Assembly: GCF_020520425.1 (NCBI RefSeq)
Contig: NC_079487.1
Location: 1,426,001-1,490,000, forward strand
Direction of reading: 5' to 3'
Source of the DNA: Spinacia oleracea
Taxonomy: Eukaryota > Streptophyta > Magnoliopsida > Caryophyllales > Amaranthaceae
Length of the DNA: 64,000 bases
The notes below the pieces were generated by a model. That model was not told the origin of the DNA, did no database searches, and saw only the letters and a list, made by a program, of their open reading frames with translations. The position numbers and the translations under genes were made by a program. Positions 38,976 to 51,351 of the stretch are shown here, piece after piece; within the stretch, counting starts at the first letter, position 1, and each line of letters opens with the position of its first letter.

Positions 38976-39671
38976 CCGCACGCACGAGATTGTCTGTTCA
39001 CCATTCATATTGATGGCTTAGGGCAGAGCATGAACCATCGTCAATTCCTCTCTATGTTGTGCTATAGGCTCAAGGTACCTCTGTTCTTCGAAGGTAGTCT
39101 CTGTCCGAGTTGCAATGCTCCTAGGATGGACCAATTGGGAGATCATGATGTCCACTGTTCTAGTGAAGTGGGTGGGAAGTTCAGGCATAATTTGGTGCGT
39201 GATATTCTTGTTGATATTTGCTCCAAAATTGGGATTATGGTGCGTAAGGAGGCTCCAATGGGTTTTCTCTCAGAGGTTGGGAATGATCTAAGACCTGCAG
39301 ACGTTTTACTATTTAATTGGTTCCAGATTAAAGATGCATGTTTGGATGTGACTGACATCTCTCCCTTTGTTGGTATGGGTGTAAGTTCTTGGGCACTTGT
39401 GGTGGCCTTGCACAATGCTATGGAGAAGAATAAGAAGAAGTACGCATCCAATTGTGAGGACAACAAATAAAAGTTCGTCCCATTTGTCTTCTCTACGTTC
39501 GGGGAATTAGATAAGGATACCTTGGACACACTCTCGTGTATCAAGTCTCTCTCTATTAGTCATTCTAACAGTGTTAAAAGTTGTGCATTTATCTTTCATA
39601 GATTGAGTTTTTGCATTCGGAAAGGGGTGGGAGCACAACTTGTTTCTAGACACCCATCCAACTTTATGTAA
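38976..39671 (+). pseudogene. C-terminal fragment of a plant non-LTR retrotransposon protein
   Basis: The frame from 38976 (IDGLGQSMNHRQF...) through 39671 is open except for one stop at 39468-39470. Recognisable blocks are a Cys-His motif (CPSCN...GDHDVHC), RHNLVRD, GFLSEVGNDLRPADVLLFNW and CLDVTDISPF. These follow the reverse transcriptase domain in a class of plant and animal non-LTR elements. The RPAD-x(11)-D spacing is reminiscent of a PD-(D/E)XK nuclease; that is an inference. The RT itself is missing, so this is a 5'-truncated copy. It is followed by about 20 bases and then a (TAA)n tail. Confidence 0.65.
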
Positions 39672-39688
39672 AATATTTACACGATAAT

Positions 39689-39692
<4 letters not shown>

Positions 39693-39774
<82 letters not shown>

Positions 39775-39775
39775 G
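39693..39775. repeat. (TAA)n tract after the non-LTR fragment
   Basis: About 27 TAA repeats, perhaps the original 3' tail of the non-LTR element. Confidence 0.9.
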
Positions 39776-39813
39776 GGAAATTAACGGATTCCTTGTAAAA
39801 CCTCTCGGTGCAG
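39776..39813 (+). other. Start of an L1-type LINE leader, left of the copia insertion
   Basis: This 38-bp segment continues, after removal of the copia element and one GTTAG copy, into 50220-50252 just upstream of the LINE ORF1 start. Assignment to the LINE leader is inferred from contiguity. Confidence 0.45.
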
Positions 39814-39818
39814 GTTAG

Positions 39819-41203
39819 TGTTAGGTTATGATACATATGACAATTCATAAATCATGCGGAAAAACCATAAACCCAGGAAAACATATTATTTACACATAAT
39901 CATTTAGCATAGATTAGATGCATACTCTTTGTTGCGTGCCTTCCCTAGCTGCGCCCGAACCGAACAAGAACAAGTCTTTAGGACTCCAAGTGTCGTCCCT
40001 CCGTAGATAGTCCACAGCACGTCCGGATCCGCCTTAAGATTGACCAACTAGAATCGCCCTTAAGGTACTATTATTTTCGGCACTTTATAGGCAAATGTGT
40101 GACTGAATTTTTCTCTCAAAAACTCACTTTGAATACTTTGAAACTTGTGTTATAAATTGTGAGCCCTAGCCTCATATTTATAGCGGTATGGAAAGGGAAT
40201 CGAAATCCTATTCAGATACAAATTAATTAAACCTAGAATCCTACAAGAACTCTAATTTAATTAATTTATCAAATAGAATTAGGAATTTAATCATTAACCG
40301 AACTCTGCATGTTTTAGGAAACGTGCACGAACACAAACACTTGCACACACACGCACGGCAGCCACGATGGGCCCCATGCGTGCGCGCGAGCAGCAGCCCA
40401 CTCAGCGCCCGTGCGCGCTGCGCGCTGCGCGTGCTGTGCGCGCTGCGCGCAGCCTGCTGGGCCTGGCGTTGCTGTTTGTGCGGCGCGCTTGGCTTGCTGG
40501 GCGATGGCCTGGCTTCGTGCTGGGCCTCGTCCGGCAGGCCTCGTCCGATGCTTATTCGTACGATGCGCTTCCGATTAAATTTTCCGATTCCGGAATTCAT
40601 TTCCGATACGAACAATATTTAATATTTCCGATTCCGGAATTAATTTCCGTTTCGAACAAATATTTAATATTTCCGTTTCTGGAATTATTTTCCGATTCCG
40701 GTAATATTTCCGATTCCGACCATATTTCCGTTTCCGGCAATATTTCCGATTCTGGCAATATTTCCATTTCCGATAATATTTTCCGACACGTACCATGTTT
40801 CCGTTTCCGGCAACATCTACGACTTGGATAATATTTATATTTCCGATACGATCCATATTTCCGTTTCCGGCAATATCATCGTTTCCGGAGTATTCATTCC
40901 TTGCCTGTGACGATCTTAGCTCCCACTGAAACCAAGATCCGTCGGTTCCGAATATTCATAGATGGAGTATTTAATGCTATTAAATACTTGATCCGTTTAC
41001 GTACTATTTGTGTGACCCTACGGGTTCAGTCAAGAGTAAGCTGTGGATTAATAGCATTAATTCCACTTGAACTGAAGCGGCCTCTAGCTAGGCATTCAGC
41101 TCACTTGATCTCACTGAATTATTAACTTGTTAATTAATACTGAACCGCATTTATTAGACTTATCATAGAATGCATACTTGGACCAAGGGCATTATTTCCT
41201 TCA
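39819..41203 (-). repeat. 3' LTR of the minus-strand copia element
   Basis: 1385 bp, with TG...CA ends. It carries a TATAAATA box at 40182-40175, a GC-rich stretch (about 40350-40530) and a TTCCG-rich array (about 40565-40890). Confidence 0.92.
40565..40890 (-). repeat. TTCCG tandem array in the LTR
   Basis: A degenerate array of about 18-bp units of the type AATATTTCCGTTTCCGGC, with more than twenty TTCCG words. The same array occurs at about 49574-49900 and, inverted, at about 53280-53600. Confidence 0.85.
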
Positions 41204-42068
41204 GTCTCCCACTTGTCCTTAGGGACAAGTGTGCATTTCCTAATTCCTTTGTCGCTCGATGCTTGCTCTTGAACATAAGGTAAGAGTTGTCATCCTTATT
41301 ATGTCCAGAGGTGTTCCTCGGTTTCAGAGTTCAACTGATCAAATAAACAGATAATCATAGCCTATGATTCATCCGAGCACGGCCATGCATTTCACAGTTT
41401 CTAGCTCTCCGAGTGGCCTTGTACAACTTTTAAGCATCTCATCCCGATTTATGGGAGGACAATCCCAATCTTGCGATCTTGAGATTAGACTTCGTTTGAT
41501 AGGTGATTACCTGAGCGTTGCCTTTATAGCCTCCTTTTACGGTGCGACGGTTGGTCAACGTCAAAGCAACCAGTTCTCAAACAAGTAATCTTCAAATCAC
41601 TCAGGTATTGAGGATTTAGTGTCTAATAATTTAATGAAATTTACTTATGACAGACTTTCATCTCTTACAGTAAAGTTTCATAGGTCTTGTCCGATACTAG
41701 TCTTCCCAAAGTAAGTATCTATGCAAATGATTATGACATTGCCATGTCCACATAGTTCAAGAAACAGAACTACTAGTCATCTTGCATTCTAATCGTCTAA
41801 CGTTTTCTATGCGTCCAATTTTATAGAAAACTCCGATTAGGGACCATTTTCAACCTTTGACATTCAAGTTCACTTGATAGACATTTCTTAGTCACAGGAC
41901 TGGTCCTGACAGTCTATCTTGAATATATCGTCAAATTGAAGGGACTCATCATTTAATAAACCACAAATTAAATGGATAAATGAATTCTTTTAATTTATTG
42001 TGAATGATTAACCAATAATGTTTTACAAAGATTTAAACTCTAAAACTTTAAAACATTAAACAGAGACA
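41204..42068 (-). other. Polypurine tract and 3' non-coding region of the copia element
   Basis: On the minus strand AAGTGGGAGAC (41214-41204) abuts the LTR start and is the likely plus-strand primer (PPT). The remaining 0.85 kb between the end of pol and the PPT has no supported open frame. Confidence 0.7.
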
Positions 42069-45000
42069 TCAAAGCCATTCTCCAATATGCTTGATTCCCA
42101 TAGCTGCAGTGTGCGAGTTGTGCTTCGCCTGCGGCAGAGGTTTAGTTAATGGATCTGATATGTTGTCATCAGTTCCAATTTTGCTTATCTCGACTTCTTT
42201 TCTTTCAACGAACTCTCGTAGAAGGTGAAATCTACGAAGTACATGCTTGACTCTCTGGTGGTGTCTAGGCTCTTTTGCCTGTGCAATAGCTCCGTTATTA
42301 TCACAATACAGGGCTATTGGTCCTTTAATGGAGGGGACTACACCAAGTTCTCCTATGAACTTCCTTAGCCATATAGCTTCCTTTGCTGCTTCATGTGCAG
42401 CAATGTACTCCGCTTCAGTTGTAGAATCCGCAATGGTGCTTTGCTTAGCACTTTTCCAGCTTACTGCTCCTCCGTTGAGGCAGAAGACAAACCCAGACTG
42501 TGATCTGAAATCATCTTTGTCGGTTTGGAAACTTGCGTCCGTATAGCCTTTAACAATTAATTCATCATCTCCACCATAGACCAGGAAGTCATCTTTGTGC
42601 CTTTTCAGGTACTTCAGAATGTTCTTGGCAGCAGTCCAATGCGCCTCTCCTGGGTCTGACTGGTATCTGCTCGTAGCACTGAGTGCGTACGCAACATCCG
42701 GGCGTGTACATATCATAGCATACATTATTGAACCAATCAATGATGCATATGGAATCCCATTCATTCGTCTACGCTCATCAAGTGTTTTTGGGCACTGAGT
42801 CTTGCTTAGAGTCATTCCATGAGACATGGGTAGGTAGCCTCGCTTGGAGTCCGCCATCTTGAACCTATCAAGCACCTTATTGATATAAGTGCTTTGACTA
42901 AGTCCAATCATCTTTTTAGATCTATCTCTGTAAATCTTGATGCCCAATATGTATTGTGCTTCTCCTAGATCCTTCATCGAAAAACATTTCCCAAGCCAAA
43001 TCTTGACAGAGTTCAACATAGGAATGTCATTTCCGATAAGCAATATGTCGTCGACATATAATACTAGGAAAGCAATTTTGCTCCCACTGACCTTCTTGTA
43101 TACACAAGATTCGTCCGCGTTTTTGATGAAACCAAAGTCACTGACTGCTTCATCAAAACGTATATTCCAGCTCCTGGATGCCTGCTTCAATCCGTAGATT
43201 GACTTCTTTAGCTTGCATACCTTTTTAGCATTCTTTGGATCCTCAAAACCTTCAGGCTGTGTCATAAACACAGTTTCTGTTAAAACGCCGTTTAAGAAAG
43301 CAGTTTTGACATCCATCTGCCATATTTCGTAATCGTAATATGCAGCGATTGCTAACATTATTCGAATAGACTTTAGCATTGCAACTGGTGAAAAGGTTTC
43401 ATCGTAATCCACACCGTGGACTTGCCTGTAACCTTTTGCAACCAATCTAGCTTTGAAAACTTCAAGTTTCCCATCCTTGTCCTTTTTCAGTTTGAAAACC
43501 CATTTGCTTCCAATGGCTTGGTAGCCATCTGGCAAATCGACCAAATCCCATACTTGGTTTTCAGACATGGAGTCTAATTCAGATTGCATGGCTTCTTGCC
43601 ATTGCTTGGAGCTAGGGCTCGTCATAGCTTGCTTGTAAGTCGCAGGTTCATCACTTTCAAGTAATAGAACGTCATAGCTCTCGTTCGTCAAAATACCTAA
43701 GTACCTTTCCGGTTGAGATCTATATCTTTGCGATCTACGCGGGGTAACATTTCTAGATTGACCATGATTCTCACCAGATTCTTCTAAAGATCTCTGAGTT
43801 TCATCCTGAATGTCATCTTGAGCATTCTCTAGAGTTTGTTGTTCGACTCGAATTTCTTCGAGGTCTACTTTTCTCCCACTTGTCATTTTGGAAATGTGAT
43901 CCTTCTCCAAAAAGACACCATCTCGAGCAACAAACACCTTGTTCTCAGATGTATTGTAGAAGTAATACCCCTTTGTTTCCTTTGGATAGCCCACAAGGAT
44001 ACATTTGTCAGATTTTGGATGAAGTTTGTCTGAAATTAATCGTTTGACGTATACTTCACATCCCCAAATCTTAAGAAAAGACACATTTGGAGGCTTTCCA
44101 AACCATAATTCGTATGGAGTCTTTTGACAGCTTTAGACGGAGCTCTATTTATAGTGAGTGCAGCTGTATTTAGTGCATGTCCCCAAAATTCTAATGGAAG
44201 TTCGGCCTGACCCATCATTGACCTGACCATGTCTAGCAAGGTTCTGTTCCTCCGTTCTGACACACCGTTCCATTGTGGTGTTCCAGGAGGAGTCAATTCT
44301 GATAGAATTCCACATTCTTTCAGATGGTCATCAAATTCATAGCTCAGATATTCACCGCCTCTATCAGACCGCAGTGCCTTAATCTTCTTGCCTAATTGAT
44401 TCTCTACTTCACTCTGAAATTCCTTGAATTTGTCAAAGGATTCAGACTTATGCTTCATTAGGTAGACATAACCATACCTACTGAAGTCATCAGTGAAAGT
44501 GATAAAGTAGCTGAAACCACCTCTAGCATTTGTACTCATTGGTCCACATACATCTGTATGGATTAAACCCAACAGTTCATTTGCTCTTTCTCCAACTTTA
44601 GAGAAAGGTTGCTTCGTCATTTTGCCAAGTAAACACGATTCGCATTTACCATAATCCTCTAAGTCAAATGGTTCTAGAATTCCTTCCCTTTGAAGTCTTT
44701 CTAAGCGTTTCAAGTTTATATGGCCTAATCGACAATGCCACAGATAGGTGAGATCTGAATCATCCTTTTTGGCCTTTTTGGTATTTATGTTATATACTTG
44801 TTTGTCGTGATCTAATAAATAAAGTCCATTGACTAATCTAGCAGATCCATAAAACATCTCTTTAAAATAAAACGAACAACTATTGTCTTTTATTATAAAG
44901 GAAAATCCCTTAGCATCTAAGCAAGAAACTGAAATGATGTTTTTAGTAAGACTTGGAACATGGAAACATTCTTCCAGTTCCAAAACTAGCCCGGAGGGCA

Positions 45001-46033
45001 ACGACAAATAGTAAGTTCCTACAGCTAATGCAGCAATCCGTGCTCCATTTCCCACTCGTAGGTCGACTTCACCCTTGCTTAACTTTCTACTTCTTCTTAG
45101 TCCCTGTGGATTGGAACATAAGTGTGAGCCACAACCTGTATCTAATACCCAAGAAGTTGAATTAGCAAGTATACAGTCTATAACGAAAATACCTGAAGAT
45201 GGAACGACTGTTCCGTTCTTCTGATCTTCCTTTAGCTTCAAGCAATCTCTCTTCCAATGCCCCTTCTTCTTGCAGTAGAAGCATTCGGATTCAAAAGTGG
45301 GTTGACTGACCTTTCTCTTTGCAGATTTGGCGCCAGTTTGCTTAGTTGGGCTGGCTTTGTTGCCACCTTTCTTAGCATTCCTCTTCTTTCCAGATTTCTT
45401 GAACTTGCCCCCACGCACCATAAGCACATCCTGCTTATCACTTTTGAGCGTCTTTTCAGCGGTCTTCAGCATACCGTGAAGCTCAGTGAGCGTTTTGTCC
45501 AGACTATTCATACTGTAGTTCAGTTTGAACTGATCATACCCGCTATGAAGAGAATGGAGGATGGTGTCTATAGTCATTTCCTGAGAAAATTGCTGATCCA
45601 GCCGACTCATATTCTCAATGAGTCCAATCATTTTGAGAACATGTGGACTTACGGGCTCACCTTTCTTAAGCTTGGTCTCAAGAATTTGCCTATGAGTCTC
45701 GAATCTTTCGACTCGAGCCAGATCTTGGAACATGTTCTTCAACTCACTGATGATTGTGAAAGCATCTGAGTTGATGAACGTTTTCTGCAGATCCGCACTC
45801 ATGGTGGCGAGCATTAGACATTTCACATCCTTGTTGGCATCAATCCAACGATTGAGGGCTGCCTGAGTGACCCCGTCGCCTGCAGCTTCGGGCATCGCCT
45901 CATCTAGGACATACTCCTTTTCTTCCTGCATAAGAACTATTTGCAAGTTCCTTTGCCAGTCAAGGAAGTTTTTCCCGTTCAACTTCTCCTTTTTGAGAAT
46001 TGATCGAATGTTGAATGAATTGTTGTTTGCCAT
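42069..46033 (-). CDS. Copia gag-pol polyprotein, one frameshift
   Basis: Starts MANNNSFNIRS at 46033. In order: a UBN2-type gag, a CCHC zinc knuckle (CFYCKKKGHWKRDC), the aspartic protease motif LDTGCGSHLC, a pre-integrase HHCC region, integrase (HTDVCGP, SDRGGEY, NGVSERRN), copia reverse transcriptase with an intact YVDD box, and RNase H (YTDAS, TEAEY, DNNGA). It ends at 42069. Compared with the second copy at 57051, one base is missing near 44125, shifting the frame between integrase and RT: the gag-integrase part is open from 46033 to beyond the shift and the RT-RNase H part resumes in the next frame. All other catalytic motifs I can see are present. Products would form the particle and copy the element's RNA; this copy could act only if the shift is tolerated. 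Confidence 0.92.
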
Positions 46034-48822
46034 ATTAAAAACTACAATTGAAAAGAATAAACAAATAAATAACCATTCACAGTTTCTCTTAATAAACTTA
46101 AATTCTAGCATACATACATAATTCAATGTTTATTAAGCATTTTATTCAAATTATGTGTTCCGGCAGGTGTGAATAAAATGATTCCAAGATCCTAAAATCA
46201 TTGAAGAACTAAGCACAGTTTGTCGACTTAATCCTAGAACATCTTAGGTAAGCAAACGCCTTTTGCTAATAGTCTAGAAACTATTCTTGGTTGATAGGTA
46301 CGTCTAAGAACTTATTAGGTAAACCTATCGAATTTGCCACGACATAAAAGGACTCCTTACTTATATCGTTGAGTTTCACCAAAACTAACATGTACTCACA
46401 ATTATTTGTGTACCTTGCCCCTTTAGGACCAATAAGTAACACCTCGCTGAGCGAAAACTATTACTAGATTGATGTAAAGGATATCCAAGCAAGTGTATAT
46501 TTTGGCATGGCACCTTTTAACTCAATTTTTAAGTTTGGAACTTAAGGCTCTTACTATGTTGGTTAGATTTTAAGTGAACTAAAATCCTTAATCATGCAAC
46601 ATAATCAAGCTTTTGATCTCATGCATTTTAAGACATATTTAAAACAATAAATAACTTAAAACATGCATAAGATATTTGTGATCTAGTATGGCCCGACTTC
46701 ATCTTGAAGCTTTGACTTCAAAGTCCGTCTTGAAAATCTCCGTGGGAGGCACCATTTTCTTCAAATAGGATAAGCTATAACTAATTACAACTATTTGATG
46801 GTTCGCAGACCATATTTGAATTGAAAAATAACTTTGGTACTTTAGACCAATTACATTCAAATTAATGGTACGCAGACCATATTTTCTATCCTATTTGGGC
46901 CATACTAGTCACTTCATAACCTGCAAAACAGTACATATACAATATATACCATTCACCCATTCATTATCATGAATGGCCCACATAGCTGGTTAGTAAAACA
47001 CATTATGCATCACGTAAACATTTGCAGCAATTAATCAAGGGCACCAATAATCTACCAATTATTCAGTCCTTATTAATTCTAATCAAGTTGTTTTAACCTT
47101 AAGGATTTGTAGACCTAATCAAGAGTTTATGACTAAAAAGCGCTCCCACTTAAACCAATAAATTCATATGCTTTACCAATTTTAAACATAAAAATGTATT
47201 TCTAGTCTAACCGGAAACATACAAATTTAATTAAAATTTAAAGCTCATATAAATTTATAATTGAATCCAAAAAGTTTAATTTAATTTCAGTCGCATTTAA
47301 ATTAATTCATGATTTTAATTTTAGTAAAATAATTAGAATAAATAACATTTATTATAATTATAATATTCAAAATTAAAATCCAAGAAAATAATTTAAATTA
47401 TTAATTTTAAAATTAATTAAAATTACGTGAACTGAAATTTTCAAATTAAACATTCAAAACGATCTAATCGTAACGCAAACACCCTACGCGTTGCACGCCC
47501 ATGGGCCGCACGCACACAGCCATTGCTGGCCATGTGCGCGCAGCCCATGCGCTCGTCGCATAGCTGCTGCATCCCCATCGCAAGCCACCACACGCATTGG
47601 TGCTCGCTGCGCGCGCCAGCACTCATCGCACGCGGGCTATCGCTCGCAGTGCGCGCGCGACATCGCTCGCTGGGCGCGCGACATCGCTCGCTGGGCGCGC
47701 GAGCCATCGCTCGCTGGGCGCGCGACATCGCTCGCTGGGCGGGCGACATCGCTCGCTGTGCGCGCGAGCAATGCTAGGCGCAGCGCTCGTGGCACGCGAG
47801 CTTGCGCTCGCTGCGCGCGAGGCTGCGCGCTCTTGTGCGAGGCAGCGCGCGTTGTGGCGCAGCTCGCTTGCTGCCCACACGCGACTGCCTTGTCTCGCCC
47901 TCCGCCCATGCCCATTCGTCCATTGGTCGTGGCACACGACACAAGGCAGGGCTGCTGCCTTGTGCTCGTGCACTACGCCCTTGCTCATTGCATTCGTGCC
48001 GCACGGGCGACGAGCTCCCTTGCTCGTCGTCGCATGCCCGCATTATACAACACCCCTTAAGGGTAACACGAAGCGTCCATTGCTTCGTGCGTGCAAGTTA
48101 TATGAACGAATCGCATAAAAATTTAAAATTTATATTTAAAATTAATGACAAATTAATAAATAATATTAATTTCATAATTTTAGAGCGAAAAAATCGAAAA
48201 TTTATTATCCAATTGATTTCCGATTGTTATGGATTCAAGTCTAGGTCATAAAAATTTAAAATTTATCGTAAATTTACAATTTTTATGGTGGTTTTTAATC
48301 ATAGGTTTCTAATTAAATTACAATTAATTATGAAAATCAAATTAATTCTAAATTATTCTAATTTTCAACAAATTAATCATAATTACAAATTAGATTGCAT
48401 AATTAACAAGACTAGGCATTCAAACTTGTTAAACATATGCAGTAGGTCAATCAAAAATTCAAGATTTATCAACAAGAATCGCAAATATTTAATTTAACAT
48501 CTTAAATTTACGAAATTTTGCATTCGAAAAACTAAAACCTTCGAAAAGTCATAGTTAGGCTTCGAATTTGAGAATTCTGGGTTCGGCAGAAAAATACTAT
48601 TTTTGTCAAAATTTTAGAATGCCTTTTACATGTGGAATTGACACAAAAATCACTCAATTCGGATGAGTAACGAAGAAACTGCCGAAAAACTGCGTACGTA
48701 TAATTAAATAAACGCAATTTGCAATTAATTAACAATTACGAAAATTAATCACCCCTTTTAATTCTTGCAAATTTGTAATATTTAACCATGTTCATGCAAT
48801 TTAGATTATGAAAATAATAAGG
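46034..48822 (-). other. Long non-coding leader of the copia element
   Basis: 2.8 kb between PBS and gag, AT-rich except for a GC-rich island (about 47460-48060). The same leader layout occurs in the plus-strand copy (54356-57050). Long open frames over the GC-rich island on both strands are repeat artefacts. Confidence 0.75.
47636..47766. repeat. 21-bp GC-rich minisatellite in the copia leader
   Basis: About six copies of a CATCGCTCGCTGGGCGCGCG unit, some with small changes. Confidence 0.9.
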
Positions 48823-48836
48823 GGCTCGTGATACCA
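48823..48836 (-). other. Primer binding site of the copia element
   Basis: On the minus strand TGGTATCACGAGCC, one base inside the 5' LTR. It matches the initiator-Met tRNA primer motif TGGTATCAGAGC apart from one extra C, and the second copy (54342-54355) has the same form. Confidence 0.8.
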
Positions 48837-48837
48837 C

Positions 48838-50214
48838 TATTAGGTTATGATACATATGACAATTCATAAATCATGCGGAAAAACCATAAACCCAGGAAAA
48901 CATATTATTTACACATAATCATTTAGCATAGATTAGATGCATACTCTTTGTTGCGTGCCTTCCCTAGCTGCGCCCGAACCGAACAAGAACAAGTCTTTAG
49001 GACTCCAAGTGTCGTCCCTCCGTAGATAGTCCACAGCACGTCCGGATCCGCCTTAAGATTGACCAACTAGAATCGCCCTTAAGGTACTATTATTTTCGGC
49101 ACTTTATAGGCAAATGTGTGACTGAATTTTTCTCTCAAAAACTCACTTTGAATACTTTGAAACTTGTGTTATAAATTGTGAGCCCTAGCCTCATATTTAT
49201 AGCGGTATGGAAAGGGAATCGAAATCCTATTCAGATACAAATTAATTAAACCTAGAATCCTACAAGAACTCTAATTTAATATATTTATCAAATAGAATTA
49301 GGAATTTAATCATTAACCGAACTCTGCATGTTTTAGGAAACGTGCACGAACACAAACACTTGCACACACACGCACGGCAGCCACGATGGGCCCCATGCGT
49401 GCGCGCGAGCAGCAGCCCACTCAGCGCCCGCGCGCGCTGCGCGCAGCCTGCTGGGCCTGGCCTTGCGCTGGGCCTGGCGTTGCTGTTTGTGCGGCGCGCT
49501 TGGCTTGCTGGGCGATGGCCTGGCTTCGTGCTGGGCCTCGTCCGGCAGGCCTCGTCCGATGCTTATTCGTACGATGCGCTTCCGATTAAATTTTCCGATT
49601 CCGGAATTCATTTCCGATACGAACAATATTTAATATTTCCGATTCCGGAATTAATTTCCGTTTCGAACAAATATTTAATATTTCCGTTTCTGGAATTATT
49701 TTCCGATTCCGGTAATATTTCCGATTCCGACAATATTTCCGTTTCCGGCAATATTTCCGATTCTGGCAATATTTCCATTTCCGATAATATTTTCCGACAC
49801 GTACCATGTTTCCGTTTCCGGCAACATCTACGACTTGGATAATATTTATATTTCCGATACGATCCATATTTCCGTTTCCGGCAATATCATCGTTTCCGGA
49901 GTATTCATTCCTTGCCTGTGACGATCTTAGCTCCCACTGAAACCAAGATCCGTCGGTTCCGAATATTCATAGATGGAGTATTTAATGCTATTAAATACTT
50001 GATCCGTTTACGTACTATTTGTGTGACCCTACGGGTTCAGTCAAGAGTAAGCTGTGGATTAATATCATTAATTCCACTTGAACTGAAGCGGCCTCTAGCT
50101 AGGCATTCAGCTCACTTGATCTCACTGAATTATTAACTTGTTAATTAATACTGAACCGCATTTATTAGACTTATCATAGAATGCATACTTGGACCAAGGG
50201 CATTATTTCCTTCA
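48838..50214 (-). repeat. 5' LTR of the minus-strand copia element
   Basis: 1377 bp, near-identical to the LTR at 39819-41203. Its inner terminal dinucleotide reads TA rather than CA on the minus strand. The GC-rich segment differs by two indels (about 27 and 19 bp). Confidence 0.92.
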
Positions 50215-50219
50215 GTTAG

Positions 50220-51351
50220 CTAGCGTCAATTTCCTAACGTAAACCGCTGCCATTGATGGCTAAACGAGGGAGACCTGGGAAGCAACATGTTCATCAATCT
50301 GCTCAGAAGGCGACACCAGTTGCTTCTGCCACTAGTGGTGGTGGTTTGGGGAAGGGTTCATCCTCAAATTCTCATATTGGTGGAAGCAGTATAATGGGGG
50401 GGGGGGGGAATAGTTCGATTCTGTTGCCGATGATAGAGACTCTAGTGCCGATTGAGACTACGACTAGCAGACCAGTAGTGAATCGAAGATTATCCCCGGA
50501 CCATCTGGTTTTGAGATTAATCGATCTTCAATCAAGGGTATGCAACTTTCTTTTATTGCTCCAACTTTAAAAGGGGTAATCCTACAACTTGTTTGCTCAA
50601 AGATGATGTTGATAATGAATCTGCTAAATGGAAATTTGCAATTATCTTGTATGTTATTGGTGATACTCCCACAATTAAATACTTCAGTACTTTCATTTCT
50701 AAACAGTGGAGTGTTAATTATGCTCCATACATTTTCTTTCATAGTGAGGGAATTTTTGTGATTCGGTTTTCATCAATGGCTGAGCGCAATGGGGTTTTGT
50801 ATTCGGGACCATACATTGCAAATAAACCTGTTGTTGTCAAAGTTTGGGAACCAGATTTTTGTTTTAAGGATGAGGTATTGAGAATTGTTCCTGTATGTGT
50901 GAAACTACCAAATTTACCTCTTAGTTGTAGGGGTATGAATTCTCTAAGTAGAATAGGTAGTACTTTAGGTACTCCCTTTTTCACTAATGAATGTACTTCG
51001 ACCCAAACTAGCTAGGATATCTTATGCAAGAATGCTTGTGGAAGTTGATGTCACTTGTCTAATTTTGCATGAGTATGGTTAAGGCACCTGATGGTAGGAG
51101 TTTTGAGCAAAAAGTGGAGTATAATTGGGTTCCGAGTTACTGCCTGAAGTGCCAACAAGTGGGTCATGGCTATAGCAAGACCAAGATTGGTGAGAAGAGA
51201 ACTTTTACAAAGAAAAAATGGGTGCCTAACGTATCATTTCAGAAGCTTCCTCTTGTTCCTACCCATGCTGCCACTATGGTTCTTGAGCCTACGACTTCTG
51301 CAACTGGTTGGTCTGTTCCCTGAAGGTCGGTTCCTAGACTTGCTCCTGTGA
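50220..51351 (+). pseudogene. Degenerate ORF1 of an L1-type plant LINE
   Basis: It starts MAKRGRPGK at 50253, a typical ORF1 beginning for plant L1 elements. A DUF4283-type domain follows at about 50590-51010 (KWKFAIILYVIGDTPTI, YAPYIFFHSEGIFVIRF). The motif RPKLARISYARMLVEVDVT is in another frame after 50995, then a zinc-knuckle region CLKCQQVGHG in a third frame (51069-51323) that lacks its last Cys. At least three frame breaks separate these blocks. ORF1 proteins bind the LINE's RNA; this one is dead. No ORF2 (endonuclease/RT) is visible downstream. Confidence 0.75.

Larger units (their letters stand above)
39819..50214 (-). mobile_element. Complete Ty1/copia LTR retrotransposon
   Basis: A 10.4-kb element on the minus strand with near-identical LTRs, flanked by a perfect 5-bp duplication GTTAG (39814-39818 and 50215-50219). 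Order in its own direction: 5' LTR (50214-48838), PBS, a 2.8-kb non-coding leader, gag-pol (46033-42069), about 0.85 kb of non-coding DNA, PPT, 3' LTR (41203-39819). It has inserted into the leader of an L1-type LINE. The two LTRs differ by eye at about six bases plus two indels in their GC-rich part, so insertion is recent. One frameshift breaks gag-pol. The copia lineage is not assigned. Confidence 0.92.

Noticed and set aside
40323..40831. Open frames in the copia LTR
   Set aside because: They cross the GC-rich and TTCCG arrays, recur in each LTR copy, and show no protein domain.
47636..47766. CRISPR-like regular repeats
   Set aside because: The units abut without unique spacers, and the context is a plant retrotransposon leader.
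47491..48251. Several long overlapping open frames on both strands
   Set aside because: They come from GC-rich tandem repeats in the copia leader, give Arg/Ala-rich low-complexity protein, and are not conserved in the other copy.
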